Assembly: GCF_001659605.2 (NCBI RefSeq)
Contig: NC_035161.2
Span: 39,389,956 to 39,453,955 of the forward strand
Direction of reading: 5' to 3'
Length of the DNA stretch: 64,000 nucleotides
Source: Manihot esculenta
Lineage: Eukaryota; Streptophyta; Magnoliopsida; Malpighiales; Euphorbiaceae
Made by a program: the position numbers and the translations under genes. Position 1 is the first letter of the stretch, and each line of letters opens with the position of its first letter. This document shows positions 11,828-24,600 of this stretch, piece by piece. Below the pieces are notes generated by a model. That model saw nothing but the letters and a program-made list of their open reading frames with translations, was not told the origin of the DNA and ran no database searches.

Positions 11828-13218
11828 TGCTACTTTCACATGGATGAGAACTTCTTTCTTCAAGGACAATACGTATTTCTCTGTATGGTTACATCTGCTG
11901 ACCGAGTCCCTTCATGTTCTTCATGTTTAGCTACTAGTTGTGTATGATTAAGTTTGTAGGAGTTACAATTACTGCATACTAATCAATATGATATCGTTCT
12001 TCTGGTTATGGTTTATAGCAATCTAATTTCTTAGGATGCTAGCCATTCCATCAAGTGTGGATGTGTTGTACATTTCTAAAATAATTCTTTCAGTAAAATT
12101 CATCTTAATTTTGACAAATGTTGGGGTTTCTTTTTCTTTACATTCTGATAAACTGTGAATGTGTTACCATCCTCTGATCTTGATTGTATTTGCCATGTAC
12201 ATTTGCCTGGTTATGACTAACAGCACATACTTTCACACGAGTTAAAATTCCATTTAGAAGAGTGTGGACTGTTGTTTTGGCAGGCCGATGAACAAACGCC
12301 AGGATAACTGTTAATGTTCACATGCTATCAAGCCAAGGGGAAGGAGTACAGTTTATTGTATGTTTGCTTGCAGTCCATCAAAGGAGAGGCGCAAGGCAGA
12401 TGACGTGTATCAAACTCGACACGAGGGCCGAGAGCTCTAGGTTTCTCGACGACAAATTTGGGTGGCAAGGGCGCGAAGTACATGATGAGCGGCCGAAGCA
12501 AGCCAGTGCCTCCATTTTCACCCCTTCGTTGTTTGAACCACTTTTCACTTTTACCTGGGACATTAAAGAACATAATACTGGTTAGTTTATTATACTATGT
12601 TTGAAAAAGTGTAATCACTATATTTTGTTTATTTGAAAAAAAATAGATATATTTATGTGCTGCCAACGCAAATATTTTTCTTTTAGAATATAAGATTTCT
12701 CAAATTTATTCGGATGCAATTAATTAAAATCAACATTTTATTAATTTATTATGCTATGTTATATATTTGCACTCTATAAAATCCTAATAAAATGAAGAGG
12801 TCTCAATCCTTTGAAACTAAATAATTTGTTCGATTTGTTTTGGCCTTTAGGTGAATCTGAGTTCAGTTTAATTTTTATAACCATCTTAATTTTTCAATTT
12901 TTCATTTTAATTTAAATCAAAATGGAATGGGTTTATTCATCTTTAAAATGGTTTTTCTTGTATTTTTTTTAAGAGATAAAAAAAGATGTACTGATATTAA
13001 GGCACTAAAGTGTAAAACATCAAACAAATTAACCGATTGACGGGTAAAACAAAAATCAAACAGTGCGTTAAACGACGCCGATTCACGTGTCTAAATCCAG
13101 TTAAATGAGCGACGTTGCGTTTGGTTGAGTTCAATTCCAGAAATAAAACAAGAAATTTGGTAGTACCGCAAAAGCCCTAGCAGAAACGCTTCTATTCAAG
13201 CAGAGTGCAGAGCGTCCC
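11828..13218. other. RH24 3' region and spacer before the PPR gene
   Basis: The first few hundred bases are probably RH24 3' UTR. At about 12290-12585 the composition shifts to higher GC and both strands are open for 60-87 codons; this block looks unlike its surroundings and may be an organelle-derived insertion (see findings). From 12590 to 13100 the DNA is AT-rich with nothing recognisable; the last 100 bases are the PPR gene's leader. Confidence 0.4.
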
Positions 13219-15011
13219 ATGAATCCGATCAACATGGCGAAGAACCTTAGCCGCCTGATATTAAACGGATCATGGATAAGTAGGCAAATCTGCACAGCAG
13301 CGGAGGCCGTGGTTGAGGCGGCTCCTCCAGTGATGGGTTCCCATGGGAAAGGGGAACGGCTGTACCGGAGGTTGTCAGCTCTAGGAGCGACTGGAGGGAG
13401 TGTGTCAAAGACGTTAAATGATTATCTAATGGAGGGGAATCCTGTAACGAAAATCGAGCTTATCCGGTGCGCAAAAGAGCTTCGCAAGTATCGGAGGTTC
13501 GATCATGCCCTTGAGGTTTATCCTTCTTCCCAGCTTCATCAAAATCTCTTAGCTTATTTCTGCTATCAAAAGGTTCTTGGCGTTGTTGGTTTCTTGTAAA
13601 ATTGCTATAATCTGATGAATTGGAACTACGCATGAGAAACTGGTGCTGTGTTGCTATATATGCTCTTTTGGTACTCAACTTGATATATCCCCTTCAAATG
13701 TACCTTTCTTTTAGCTATCTTATTGCTTTATGAAGTGCTTTTATCTTTGGTTAATAAGGGTTGTTTATTGTGATGCAGATAATGGAGTGGATTGAGAAGA
13801 GGAAAATGAACTTATCTCATGTGGACTATGCAATACAGTTAGATCTTATAGCAAAAACCAAAGGGGTAGCTGCTGCTGAGGATTTCTTCAATGGCCTCCC
13901 ACCTTCTGCAAAAGTTCATTCTACTTATGGATCTCTTTTGAACTGTTACTGCAAAGAACTTATGTCTGACAAGGCACTGGCTCTTTTCCAAAAAATGGAT
14001 GAAATGAACTTTCTTACTGCTTCTTTACCTTTTAACAATCTTATGTCACTACACATGGGATTGGGCCAACCTGAGAGGGTGCCAGCCTTGGTTTATGAGA
14101 TGAAGCAGAGGAACATCAAGCCTTGCTCTTTCACCTATAATATCTGGATGCAGAGCTATGGATTTTTGAATGATCTGGAAGCAGTAGAAAGAGTTCTGTC
14201 TGAGATTGAAAAGGATGATAAAGATAATTGTGAATGGACTACGTACACTAATCTGGCTACCATCTATCTGAAGGCTGGACATTTTGAGAAAGCTGAATCA
14301 GCTCTTAAAAGGGTAGAGGCAAAGATGGGATTTCAAAATCGGGAAGCTTACCATTTTCTGATTAGCATATATGGGGGTACTTCTAATCTAAGTGAGGTCA
14401 ATCGAGTGTGGAAGTCCATGAAGTCAAGCTTCCGTGTGATTCCCAATTTGAGTTACTTGGTAATGCTTCAGGCACTTGCCAAACTAAAAGATGTTGAGGG
14501 TATAGCCAAATGCTTCAAGGAGTGGGAATCCAGCTGCCAAAATTATGATATGAGATTAGCAAATGTTGCTATAAGAGCCTACCTGGAGCAGGACATGTAT
14601 GAAGAAGCTGAATCAATATTTGATGATGCACTTAAGAGGACCAAAGGGCCTTTCTTCAAGGCTCGGGAGATGTTTATGGTTTTCTTCTTGAAGATCCATC
14701 AACTGAACAGCGCGTTGGATCATATGAAAGCTGCTTTTTCCGTACCTGAGTATGAGTGGCAACCAAGGGAGGAGACGGTGAGTGCATTTTTTAATCATTT
14801 TTGTGAAGAGAAAAATATTGATGGCGCTGAGAAGTTCTGCAAGATCTTGAAGCATATTAATAGTCTAGACTCTAGTGCTTATAGTTTGCTGCTGAAGACA
14901 TACATAGCTGCTGACAGATTAGCTCCTGAGATGCGTAAGAGGTTGGAGGAAGACAATATTGAGATGAGCGATGAGCTTGAGAGCTTGCTTGAAAGGGTCA
15001 GTCCGAAATAG
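13219..15011 (+). CDS. P-class pentatricopeptide repeat protein, probably mitochondrial
   Basis: Two exons, 13219-13515 and 13779-15011, joined in phase 0 by a GT-AG intron (HALE|IMEW), give 509 residues. The N-terminus is basic and hydroxylated with few acidic residues, as in mitochondrial presequences; a second ATG lies at 13234. The body is a run of degenerate 35-residue helical-hairpin repeats ([56 protein letters not shown]). It belongs to the small plant family including At1g02370 and At4g01990, which bind organellar RNA; no E/DYW editing domain and no SMR domain is present. Its RNA target cannot be read from sequence. It converges on CYP21-4, whose stop codon is 611 bases away. Confidence 0.9.
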
Positions 15012-15622
15012 GTTTAGTACTCCAGTATGTTGTTGCACCTTATCTCAACGAACATCTCGAGTTTAGAGGTCTTTGATATGCAGCGCATGTTGAGTTTGGG
15101 AGAGCTCCATTTAATAGTGTTGTTGACGTGGAAAATATAAGTTCGTCCTTTCTAGTCAGGGCCAATGTAGTTGATTTGCTGCGATTTCTTTTTTTGAATA
15201 ATCTAAACAATACCTTTGGAATGAGAATATCTGGATTTGACATAGGAATTCATACAAGGAGCGAAAGATGCTGGTCATGAATCAGAAACAAGCCAAAAGA
15301 AAAAAAAAAAAGAAGAAACTCCCGTCACTAGCATAAATCAACAGCAAAATCACTTTACACCTCAATATTTCCAAGCAAAGATTACATCGACCTGTTATAC
15401 AATGTAATTTTTTAGTTGTATGATCCGTCCCAAAGAAAAATTGCCAAAATAGAATTGGTATCACTCGCTACACATGCTAGTCTAAAATAGCTTTGAGCCC
15501 TTCTGGGGACTAAATTTCTCGAGTTCACAGATCCCAGACGCACACTGTATATATTGCAAGTTTGGCAGGAAACTTGTTAGGCAGAATGGAGGAATAATAA
15601 ATGCAATGCGGAAAACAAGCCA
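15012..15622. other. Convergent spacer between PPR and CYP21-4 stop codons
   Basis: It should hold the two 3' UTRs facing each other. A poly-A run at about 15298-15312 and AT-rich words could serve polyadenylation on either strand. No additional gene seen. Confidence 0.5.
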
Positions 15623-18600
15623 TCAGATTTCCTGTTTTAGAATGACATTGATGATCCCTATACGGGATTTTGGTTGAAAATATTCGTCGGTATCCACCTC
15701 TTCAATTTCCTGTGCCAACACATTGTTCAATAACATAATCAGCAACAACCAGAAATACAACTCTTTTAACATAGAAGAGTAACATCATTCCCTGATCAAA
15801 CTAATCCAATTAGGAACAAGACAATTCCAAAAGTTGAGGCAAGCAAATGATTATCCTGGTTCTATGATATTAAATGACCCCAAGACTATATATGAAAATA
15901 CTGAAACTGAAGGTAAGGTCACGCTCTTCGGCAATGCAATGCAGATCTATTGCAATGAGGGACAAAATAAAATGCCAGACACCATAACTACTAGAAAGAA
16001 AAATAGAGCTTTCACCTGAACAACATCTTCTCCTTTAATGACCCGTCCAAAAACTATAAGCTTTTCAGTTAGATCTGGGATGGGTGCAGTGGTAATGAAA
16101 AGCTCAAATCCTTTGTCATCGTGTTTTCCTTTAGAAGTCCCAAGCATGAAAGCCTCATGTTTCAAACTGGTTGAACATCAATACTTTTAATTAAATGTCA
16201 AAAGGCATCTGAAAGATGCACAGAATAGCAAAATAATTGAGAAGAAAAATATGATTTCAGCCAGCAACCTTGTGTCGAGTTGACTGTAATGTTTCCCCTT
16301 CAAAGTCAAGTCTTCTGCAGCACGAACGCTGTCAGTATCCCCTGCTTGAATCACATAATGCTTTATCACATGACGAAATCGCATCCCCTTGAAGTGTCCT
16401 TTTTCACTGCAAAAAACCATTGCACTGTTAATTGCGAGAATGAGCAAGATTTGTTGTCGGATGTCTTTCATGAGGTACCTACTCAGAAACCAACTTAAGA
16501 TAAGAATTGCATATAAGGTTATCAAATATATACTTTATTCTCAATACTGCCAACAAAGAACAAACTACTGGTCCATAGTAAGATACTGAAAGAATTTTGG
16601 AAGGAATTTCTTATTCTATTCCAATTGAATTGATCTTTATAAGGTTTGAATATTTATACACAAAGAATCAATCTAAATTAGAAATATTTACAATAAGAAT
16701 AAGATCTTTTAAATCAAGCCTAATTAGGATCCCAAAAATTTGAATCCTGCTAATTAGAAACCTTCTATGTTGGTCTAACACTCCCCTTCAAGTTGGTGCA
16801 TAGATATCACATGCTCAACTGGCAAACCAATGTATGATAAGTCTTGTTGCTAATCCCTTTGTAAACACATCCATTAGCTGTTCATTGTAAGTCACATAAT
16901 CTAACCTCGAGACACCATTTATTAACTTCTCAATAAAGTTTCAATCAGCCTTTATGTGCTTCATTCGGACATATTGAACCGGATTATGAGCTATACTGAA
17001 AGTGGCTTTGTTGTCTCAGTACAAGAGGAGTTTGTTCCTCTCCAATAATTTCAATTCCTCCAACAATCTCTGTAACTATAGGAGTTCACAAGCATCTTGT
17101 ACCATCGCTCTATATTCGACCTCAGCACTTGATCGAGCAATAACACTTAGATTTTCGCTTCACAAGATTTCCTCCCATAAGTGTACAGTAACCACTAGTC
17201 GACCTTCTATCATCAAGAGATCTAGTCCAATCTGCATCTGTGAATGAATGTATGCGAAGATGACAGTGTTAAGAAAATAGGAGACCTTTTCCAGGAGCAT
17301 GCTTCAAGTATCACAAAATGCAAAAAACAGCTTGCATGTGAGACTCACAAAGATCATGCATAAGCTGATTGACTAAACTGACTGCATATGCTATGTCTGA
17401 TCGAGTATAAGAAAGATAAATCAGCACGCCTACCAACCTCTGATATGATATCTGCCCATATCCCCTGATTCACCAATCCTTGTTTGTAACTTGTGATTGC
17501 TCCCAATGGGAGTTTCTGCTGGTTTGCAACCTAACATACCAGTTTCTTCTAAAAGATTCAGAATGTATTCTCTCAGAAATAAAAATTCCCTTCTTTGACC
17601 TGACAATCTCGATTCCTACGAAATATTGCAGTTTTTCTAAATCTTAAATTTTAACCTCTTGAACCAAAAACTTTTTCAACCGAGTCATCTCTTAGTGTCA
17701 TCCCTTGTCTAATAGTCTCCTGATTACCAATAGTCTCTCTTGTATAGTAGTCTCCTCTAGAGTAAAACATTCTAGAGTTATAGGACTAAGAACCATTCCT
17801 TATCTCTCATTGTCCTCCCCTTAAGTGGTGATGGGGTCGTACTGAAATAAGGTTCAATCTCTCTAAATATAACACCCATACTGACAAAATATTTTCTATA
17901 TTGTTATAAGTAATAAGTTATAGAAAGTAAATATGTTAATATAGGAAGTAAATATTGATAGATGAATCAGTTGCTTAATCTTAGGGATTGTATAATTATA
18001 GGCTTGATTTTCCTTCCTGTTTAGTTACCGTCTCTCATGTATAAATAGGTTGTAATCTCTATTGTGATAAATACAATAAATATTATCTTTCTACATGGTA
18101 TCAGAGCTTTTCTCATAGAGATTTTTTTCTCTTCTCTCTCTCGTAAAGTTTTAAAATTTTTTTTTGAGACTTAGGGCTCCGTTCATTTGGGTTATCCATA
18201 AAGGGTAACATTTGGATCTCACCATCGCTAGAGTCACCACACCGACTCCTTGTCAGATTTGAGGTTTGTTTGCCGTTCGGGTGTTGGGTGGAGGTGTTTT
18301 ATTTGGTACTGTTCATCGGCACTGTTCACGTGGTACTGTTCATCGTCACTGTTCACGTGGTACTGTTCATCGGCACTGTTCACGTGGTACTGTTCACGCC
18401 GGGTACTGTTTTCTGATTCTGTGTTTCTTTTGTTGCTATCGTTTTTGGGTTGGTTGTCCTTATGGCTGGAGTTAAAACCACCACCGTAACTGATGTGATT
18501 CCTATGATGACTAAAATCACGGAACACAAATTGAATGGATCTTCCGATCAGGGAATTTTGATATCTGCAGATGAGTATGCACAATTCATCCAATACCAGG

Positions 18601-21600
18601 CATCTATAAAATCTTCTAATTCCTCCTCTATCACTGCAATTGCCGAGTCAGGTAACTCTACTGCATGTCTTGTGTCTTCATCCTCCAAATGGATTATTGA
18701 TTCTGGTGCTACCGATCATATGTCAGGTAATTCTACCCTTTTGTCTAATCTTGAGTCTCATACATCGTCTTCTTATGTTACTCTTGCTGATGGCACTAAA
18801 TCGTTTGTCATGGGTTCTGGTCATGTCAACTTAACCCCTTCTCTTTCTGTATCCTCTGTGTTATGTCTCCCTAAGTTCGCATTTAATTTGCTTTCCGTGA
18901 GTAAACTCACTCGTGCATTGAATTGTTGTGTCTCATTCTTTCCTGATCACTGTGTTTTTCAGGATCTTTCGACGAAGCAGATTATTGGTAGAGGAAGTGA
19001 GTCAGAGGGTCTTTACGTCTTGGATCAGCAACTACCTCGATCTCCTCGATCTCTGGTATGCTCCACGCGTTTAACACCTTTTGATGTTCATTGTCGTTTA
19101 GGGCATCCTTCTCTCTCGGTTTTGAAGAAGTTATATCCACAGTTTCATTCTTTGTCTATTCTAGATTGTGAGTCTTGTCAATTTGCCAAATATCATCGTT
19201 TACCTACACTGTCTCGAGTCAATAAACGAGCTTCGTCTCCCTTTGAGTTAGTCCATTCAGATGTTTGGGGTCCTTGTCCTATTGTGTCTAAGTCTGGCTT
19301 TAAGTATTTTGTTACTTTTGTTGATGATTTCTCTCGTACTACTTGGTTATTTTGAATGAAGAGTCGTTCAGAATTATTTTCTATTTTTTGTGCATTTTAT
19401 GCTGAAATCCAAACCCAATTCAATACTTCCATCCGTATATTGCAAAGTGATAATGCTAAAGAGTATCTCTCTGGGGAATTTCAATCTTATTTGTTACAAA
19501 AAGGGATTCTTCATCGGTCCTCTTGTGTTGCCACTCCTTCACAAAATGGAGTTGCTGAAAGAAAAAATCAACATCTTCTTGAAGTAGCCAGAGCCCTCTT
19601 ATTCCAAATGAAGGTACCTAAATGTTTTTGGGCTGATGCTGTATCCACTGCTTGTTTTTTTATCAATCGCATGCCTTCCTCCGTCCTTCATGGTGATATC
19701 CCTTATAACATTTTATTTCCCACTAAATTTTTGTTTCCTATTGAGCCACGTCTTTTTGGTTGTACTTGTTTTGTTCGTGATGTTCGTCCACAGGTTACTA
19801 AATTGGATCCCAAATCACTCAAATGTGTCTTCCTTGGCTACTCTTGACGTCAGAAAGGGTATCATTGTTTTTCTCCTGATCTGAATCGGTATCTTGTGTC
19901 TGCGAATGTAACATTCTTTGAGTCCACTCCGTTTTTTCCGCCATCATCTGTTTATAACACCCAGGAGGAGGAAGATGACCTCTTGTTATACGCTGTTCGC
20001 TCTTCATCTCCTCAGACTACTCCTACACCTTTCGCTCATGTGCCAGGTCGCCCTCCCATCTTTCATGTGTATTCCAGACGCTTAGAGGACTCTGACTCCG
20101 TTCCGCTACCCGCTTCTTCGTCGACAGATCCTGCTCCTACTGATCCTTCATTGTCTGATTTGGATTTGTCCATTGCTCTTCGCAAAGGTAAACGTACTTG
20201 CACTTATCCTATTTCATCTTGTGTCTCTTATGATCAATTATCCTCCTCTTCTCGTTGTTTTGTCATTGCTTTAGATTCTATTTCAATTCCCAAAACTGTT
20301 ATTGAGGCTTTGTCCCATCCTGGTTGGCGTGCTGCAATGGAAGAGGAAATGATGGCCCTTGACACTAATGGTACTTGGGAGTTGATGTCCTTGCCCCCAG
20401 GAAAGCGGGCTATTGGGTGCAAATGGGTATTTGCAGTGAAAGTAAATCCTGATGGATCTATTGCTCGCCTCAAGGCCCGTTTAGTGGCCAAAGGTTATGC
20501 ACAAACTTATGGAGTTGACTATTCTGATACATTCTCCCCAGTTGCCAAGCTCGCATCTGTCCGATTGTTTATTTCCTTGGCGGCTACTCATGATTGGCCT
20601 TTGCATCAACTGGATATTAAAAATGTTTTTCTTCATGGTGATCTTCAGGAGGAGGTTTATATTGAGCAACCACCTGGTTTTGTTGCTCAGGGGGGAGTCA
20701 GGTAAGGTTTGCAGACTTCGAAAATCGCTTTATGGCTTGAAACAGAGTCCTCGGGCATGGTTTGGCAGGTTTAGTGAGGTGGTCCAACAGTTTGGAATGA
20801 AGATGAGTAAGTGTGATCACTCAGTGTTTTATCGAAATTCTGATAGTGGAGTAATTCTGCTTGTAGTATATGTGGATGATATCGTTATCACAGGAAGTGA
20901 CATTGCTGGCATCACATCCCTAAAAGAATTTCTTAAAACACAGTTTCATACAAAGGATTTGGGTTCCTTGAAATATTTCTTGGGAATCGAAGTTATGCGG
21001 TGTAAGAAAGGCATCTTCTTGTCTCAAAGAAAATATGTTCTTGATTTGTTGGCAGAAACAGGAAAATTGGGTGCTAAGCCTTGTAGTGCCCCAATGACCC
21101 CTAACCTTCAACTTAACACAGAAGACAGTGAGCCATTTGCAGATCCTGGAAGGTATAGAAGATTAGTTGACAAGCTGAATTATTTGACGGTGACTCGTCC
21201 TGATATTGCATATTCAGTGAGTGTGGTAAGTCAGTTTATATCTTCTCCTACTGTTGCCCAGTGGGATGCTCTGGGACAGATTCTTTGTTACCTTAAAGGG
21301 GCCCCAGGGCGAGGCCTATTCTATGGTAACCATGGGCACTCAAATATTGAATGCTTTTGTGATGCTGATTGGACAGGTTCGAAAGTTGATAGGAGGTCAA
21401 TTACTGGGTATTGTGTTTTTGTGGGAGGTAACTTGGTCTCATGGAAAAGTAAGAAGCAAAATATGGTCTCCCGTTCTAGTGTTGAATCTGAATATCGAGT
21501 TATGGCACAAGCCGTTTATGAAATCTTGTGGGTACGTCAACTGTTGGAAGAAGTTGGGTTCACAAATTCGGTGCCTGCTAAGTTGTGGTGTGATAATCAA

Positions 21601-24600
21601 GCAGCTATCCACATTGCCTCCAATCCAGTATTTCACGAGAGGACTAAACACATCGAGATTGATTGTCATTTTGTTCGTGAAAAGGTCCAACAAAAGATAA
21701 TATCAACAGGATATATCCGAACTGGAGAACAATTAGGAGATATTTTCACTAAAGCTCTAAATGGGACTCGAGTTGATTATATATGTAACAAGTTGGGCAT
21801 GATTAACATTTATGATCCAACTTGAGAGGGAGTGTTATAAGTTATAGAAAGTAAATATGTTAATATAGGAAGTAAATATTGATAGATGGATCAGTTGCTT
21901 AATCTTAGGGATTGTATAATTATAGGCTTGATTTTCCTTCCTGTTTAGTTACCGTCTCTCATGTATAAATAGGTTGTAATCTCTATTGTGATAAATACAA
22001 TAAATATTATCTTTCTAAATATATGAAGGGTAAAACACTTGTAACTCTTCTGTGTGGGAGAATACTCAACACACACACACATTTAATAGTCCTCGAATCG
22101 AGCTTCTCACCTGTCCTAGTATGAACAAGACACGTGCATCCAAACACCTTTGATGAATTAATATAAGCATTTTTTCGATTTAGCACCTCTAAAGGGCTTT
22201 TAAAGGCAAGAGCTTTGAAAGACATTTTATTAATGAAATAAGTTGCGGCTAAAACTGCATCTCCCCAATAGGTTTTTGAAAGGTTTACGGTGCAAAGGAG
22301 AGATCGGACCACCTGCAACAGGTGTATTTTTTCTTTAAGTAACACCACTAGTGTAAGGACAACTAGTTTGATGCAGTATCCCACTAGACTCCAAATAAGC
22401 AGAAAAATGGTCATTCATGTACTCTATACCATTATCAGTTTTTAAAACTTTTATCTTAGCATCAAATTGAGTACAAATCATCTTGTGAAAAGATTGAAAG
22501 CAAGAAACCACATCGCTCTTTTCTTTTATCAAATAAACCCAAGTTATACGAGTGTAACAATTAATAAAAGTAACAAACCAACGATTAACAGACCGTTTGA
22601 GTAGGTCCCAAACGTCAGAATGGATGGTCACAAAATGAATCGTACCTCTATTGTTACTGGAGGGATAAAAGGTTCTTGTATGCTTAATATATTCACAAGT
22701 ATCATAAACTAAAGAACCACATCGAGTCTTGAAAAATATATCAGGATAAAGTTTCTCTAAAACAAAGAAGGATGGGTGTCCTAACCGTCAATGCTACTGT
22801 ATGATTTCCTGGTTGACATCCTGATTCCTTCCAAAAAGAGTCCGAGATGAACTCAAACTCGGATTCTCTTCCAACATATATAAAACCAATCTGCATCGTG
22901 CAGTTTGAAGGTCCGAAATAATACAATGGTCAGAAAAAAAGTTCAATTTTACATTTAAGTGCTTTGGTGAGAGTACTAACAGATAAAAGATTAACAGGGA
23001 AACAAGTGTTGAATCTCACAAAGGTTGTGAAAACGGGTAATGTGCCCCTTATATGAGACAAATGCAATCCTCCTCCTTGAGCTAGCTTTTAGGGTGAGTT
23101 AGGCCTGACCTAAATTTAACATGGTATCAGAGCCTCCCTATCCGATGTTGGGCCTCCCATAAATATGTCACGCACTAGTAAAATTCTGGGCGTGAGGGGG
23201 TGTGTTGAATCTCACAACGGTTGTGGAAAGGGGTAATGTGCCCTTTATATGAGGCACAGGCAATCCTCCTCCTTGAGCTGGCTTTTGGGGTGAGTTAGGC
23301 CTGACTTAAATTTAACAACAAGGAACATGAAGAACAAAAGATAGCTTGATATTTAGAGTACAAACAATAGAATTGGTTCCAGATATAAGAGTGCAAGAAC
23401 CATCTACGATTATGACAGTGTTTTTTTTTAGACATGGAAGATAATTAAGAAAGCCTTCAGAGAAGCCCGTCATATGTCTATTTACACCAGAATCAATAAT
23501 CCATAGAGCATAATCAAGAGACGAAACAAAAGCATTATCGAAAGTCCTTACATTACCCACACAAGTCAATGCCATTTCAAAAAAAAAAAAACCATCATAT
23601 TTCTGTAAAAAACTGTGAAAAATTACTGTTACTGAAGAAAGAATTACTGTTCATCAACGAAAAAGGCATTGGTCCAACAGATCAGAAGCGCGACTTGAAG
23701 GCGAGTCTGCCGAAAAGAATCATTATCTAAAAAACCATAGGAAAATGTCTCCCACGCCGGAAAAAGGTGAACCAAATCCTGATCCACATAGGTCAAAGAT
23801 GTGACTTGAAGGCGAGTCTGCTGGAAAGGATCACCGTCGAAAAAGACCACCGGAAAATGTCACACACGCTGGCGCATAGGAAAGACGCAGAATCTTGCGA
23901 AGGCGCGTGAGCCTCACGCGCATGGCTTTTCAGCGTCGGGGCTGAACAGCTAGCCAATGACGGTCCGACAACCCTGCTGGTGGCGGCGGTAAGATAAAAA
24001 AAGATTCTTAAATAGGATAGTACCAAAAAGGTAAATCTATGATTTTAGAAACCCTAAAAGAAAAATTGAATTTAAACCCTAAAATTAGAAGGAAAAAAAA
24101 GCTCTTATACCATGAAAAATTTTGGGAGAAAATTTTTATTCTATTCCAATTGAATTGATTTTTATAAGATTTAAGTATTTATATACAAAGAATCAACCTA
24201 AATTAAGAATATTTACAATAAGAATAAAATCTCTTAAATCAAGCCTAATTAGGATTTCAAAGATTTAAATCCTCCTTATTAGGAACCTTCTATACTAATC
24301 AACAGATACCTTACATGGAGTGTGGAGTGTGGAGTGTGAGGTGTAAATTATGTGCAATGAGTCTCAATAAAATGGTCACTCAATTCTAGTACATTTTATA
24401 GATCAAAAGCCTTCAATGGCCATCACCATATCAAAGTTGAGACCGTTAATGTTGTATTAAACACTTTGCAGGAGTTTACAAAAAACCAAACACCTAAATT
24501 GATTTCGAAAGTAGTAGAACCTTCCCAGTTGCCCTACATCAAACTTGCAAACTTGCCTAACGCCCAGGTGGGCGAAAATGAAAACGAAAAATCAAGGTAA

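Larger units (their letters stand above)
17902..22019 (+). mobile_element. Young Copia LTR retrotransposon, gag-deleted, plus strand
   Basis: LTRs 17902-18095 and 21833-22019 are nearly identical: two substitutions plus a 7-base insertion in the left copy. The 5-bp duplication is TATAT (17897-17901 and 22020-22024). The primer-binding site TGGTATCAGAGC (initiator Met tRNA) starts at 18096 and the polypurine tract GAGAGGGAG precedes 21833. The terminal CA of the right LTR has mutated to AA. Inside are protease, integrase, RT and RNase H with two stops and one frameshift, but almost no gag. It is inserted in the older Copia, inside CYP21-4 intron 4, antisense to the gene. Confidence 0.93.
23007..23317. 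mobile_element. TRIM (terminal-repeat retrotransposon in miniature), 311 bp
   Basis: Two 115-base direct repeats, 23007-23121 and 23203-23317, both TGTTGAATCTC...TTTAACA, enclose only 81 bases. The first is followed at once by TGGTATCAGAGCC, an initiator-Met tRNA primer site; the second is preceded by a purine tract GTGAGGGGG. A perfect 5-bp duplication ACAAG (23002-23006, 23318-23322) flanks the whole. No coding capacity, so it must be mobilised in trans. About 10 of 115 LTR positions differ. It lies inside the old Copia. Confidence 0.92.
22025..23575 (-). pseudogene. Old Copia protease-integrase remnant
   Basis: Minus-strand pieces read as protease ([13 protein letters not shown] at about 23480), a degraded pre-integrase stretch, then integrase ([42 protein letters not shown]). 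Frameshifts and stops separate them, and a TRIM at 23007-23317 interrupts the protease/pre-integrase stretch. The young Copia inserted at the 22024/17897 junction. No intact product. Confidence 0.8.
16587..24304 (-). mobile_element. Old Copia LTR retrotransposon (host of the nest), minus strand
   Basis: LTRs at 24113-24304 (5') and 16587-16780 (3') begin TGTTAG and end CA in element orientation and are flanked by a perfect 5-bp duplication GATAC (16582-16586 and 24305-24309). Next to the 5' LTR is a primer-binding site TGGTATAAGAGC, one base off the initiator-Met tRNA complement; next to the 3' LTR is a purine tract GAAGGGGAG. The LTRs differ at roughly 12-15% of positions, so it is old. It has been interrupted by a TRIM (23007-23317) and by a younger Copia (17902-22019). 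Without these it is only about 3.3 kb, so much of pol has been deleted. It sits in CYP21-4 intron 4 in the same orientation as the gene. Confidence 0.9.

Noticed and set aside
12322..12585. 87-codon plus-strand frame as a gene
   Set aside because: Both strands are open in the same block and no domain is recognised; the block is reported only as a possible organelle-derived insert.
18234..18593. 119-codon minus-strand frame with repeated QYHVNS units
   Set aside because: It is the reverse reading of the 27-bp repeats in the Copia leader.
22741..24026. Several 60-80 codon minus-strand frames right of the protease remnant
   Set aside because: They are fragments of the old Copia, in part crossing the TRIM; no independent gene.
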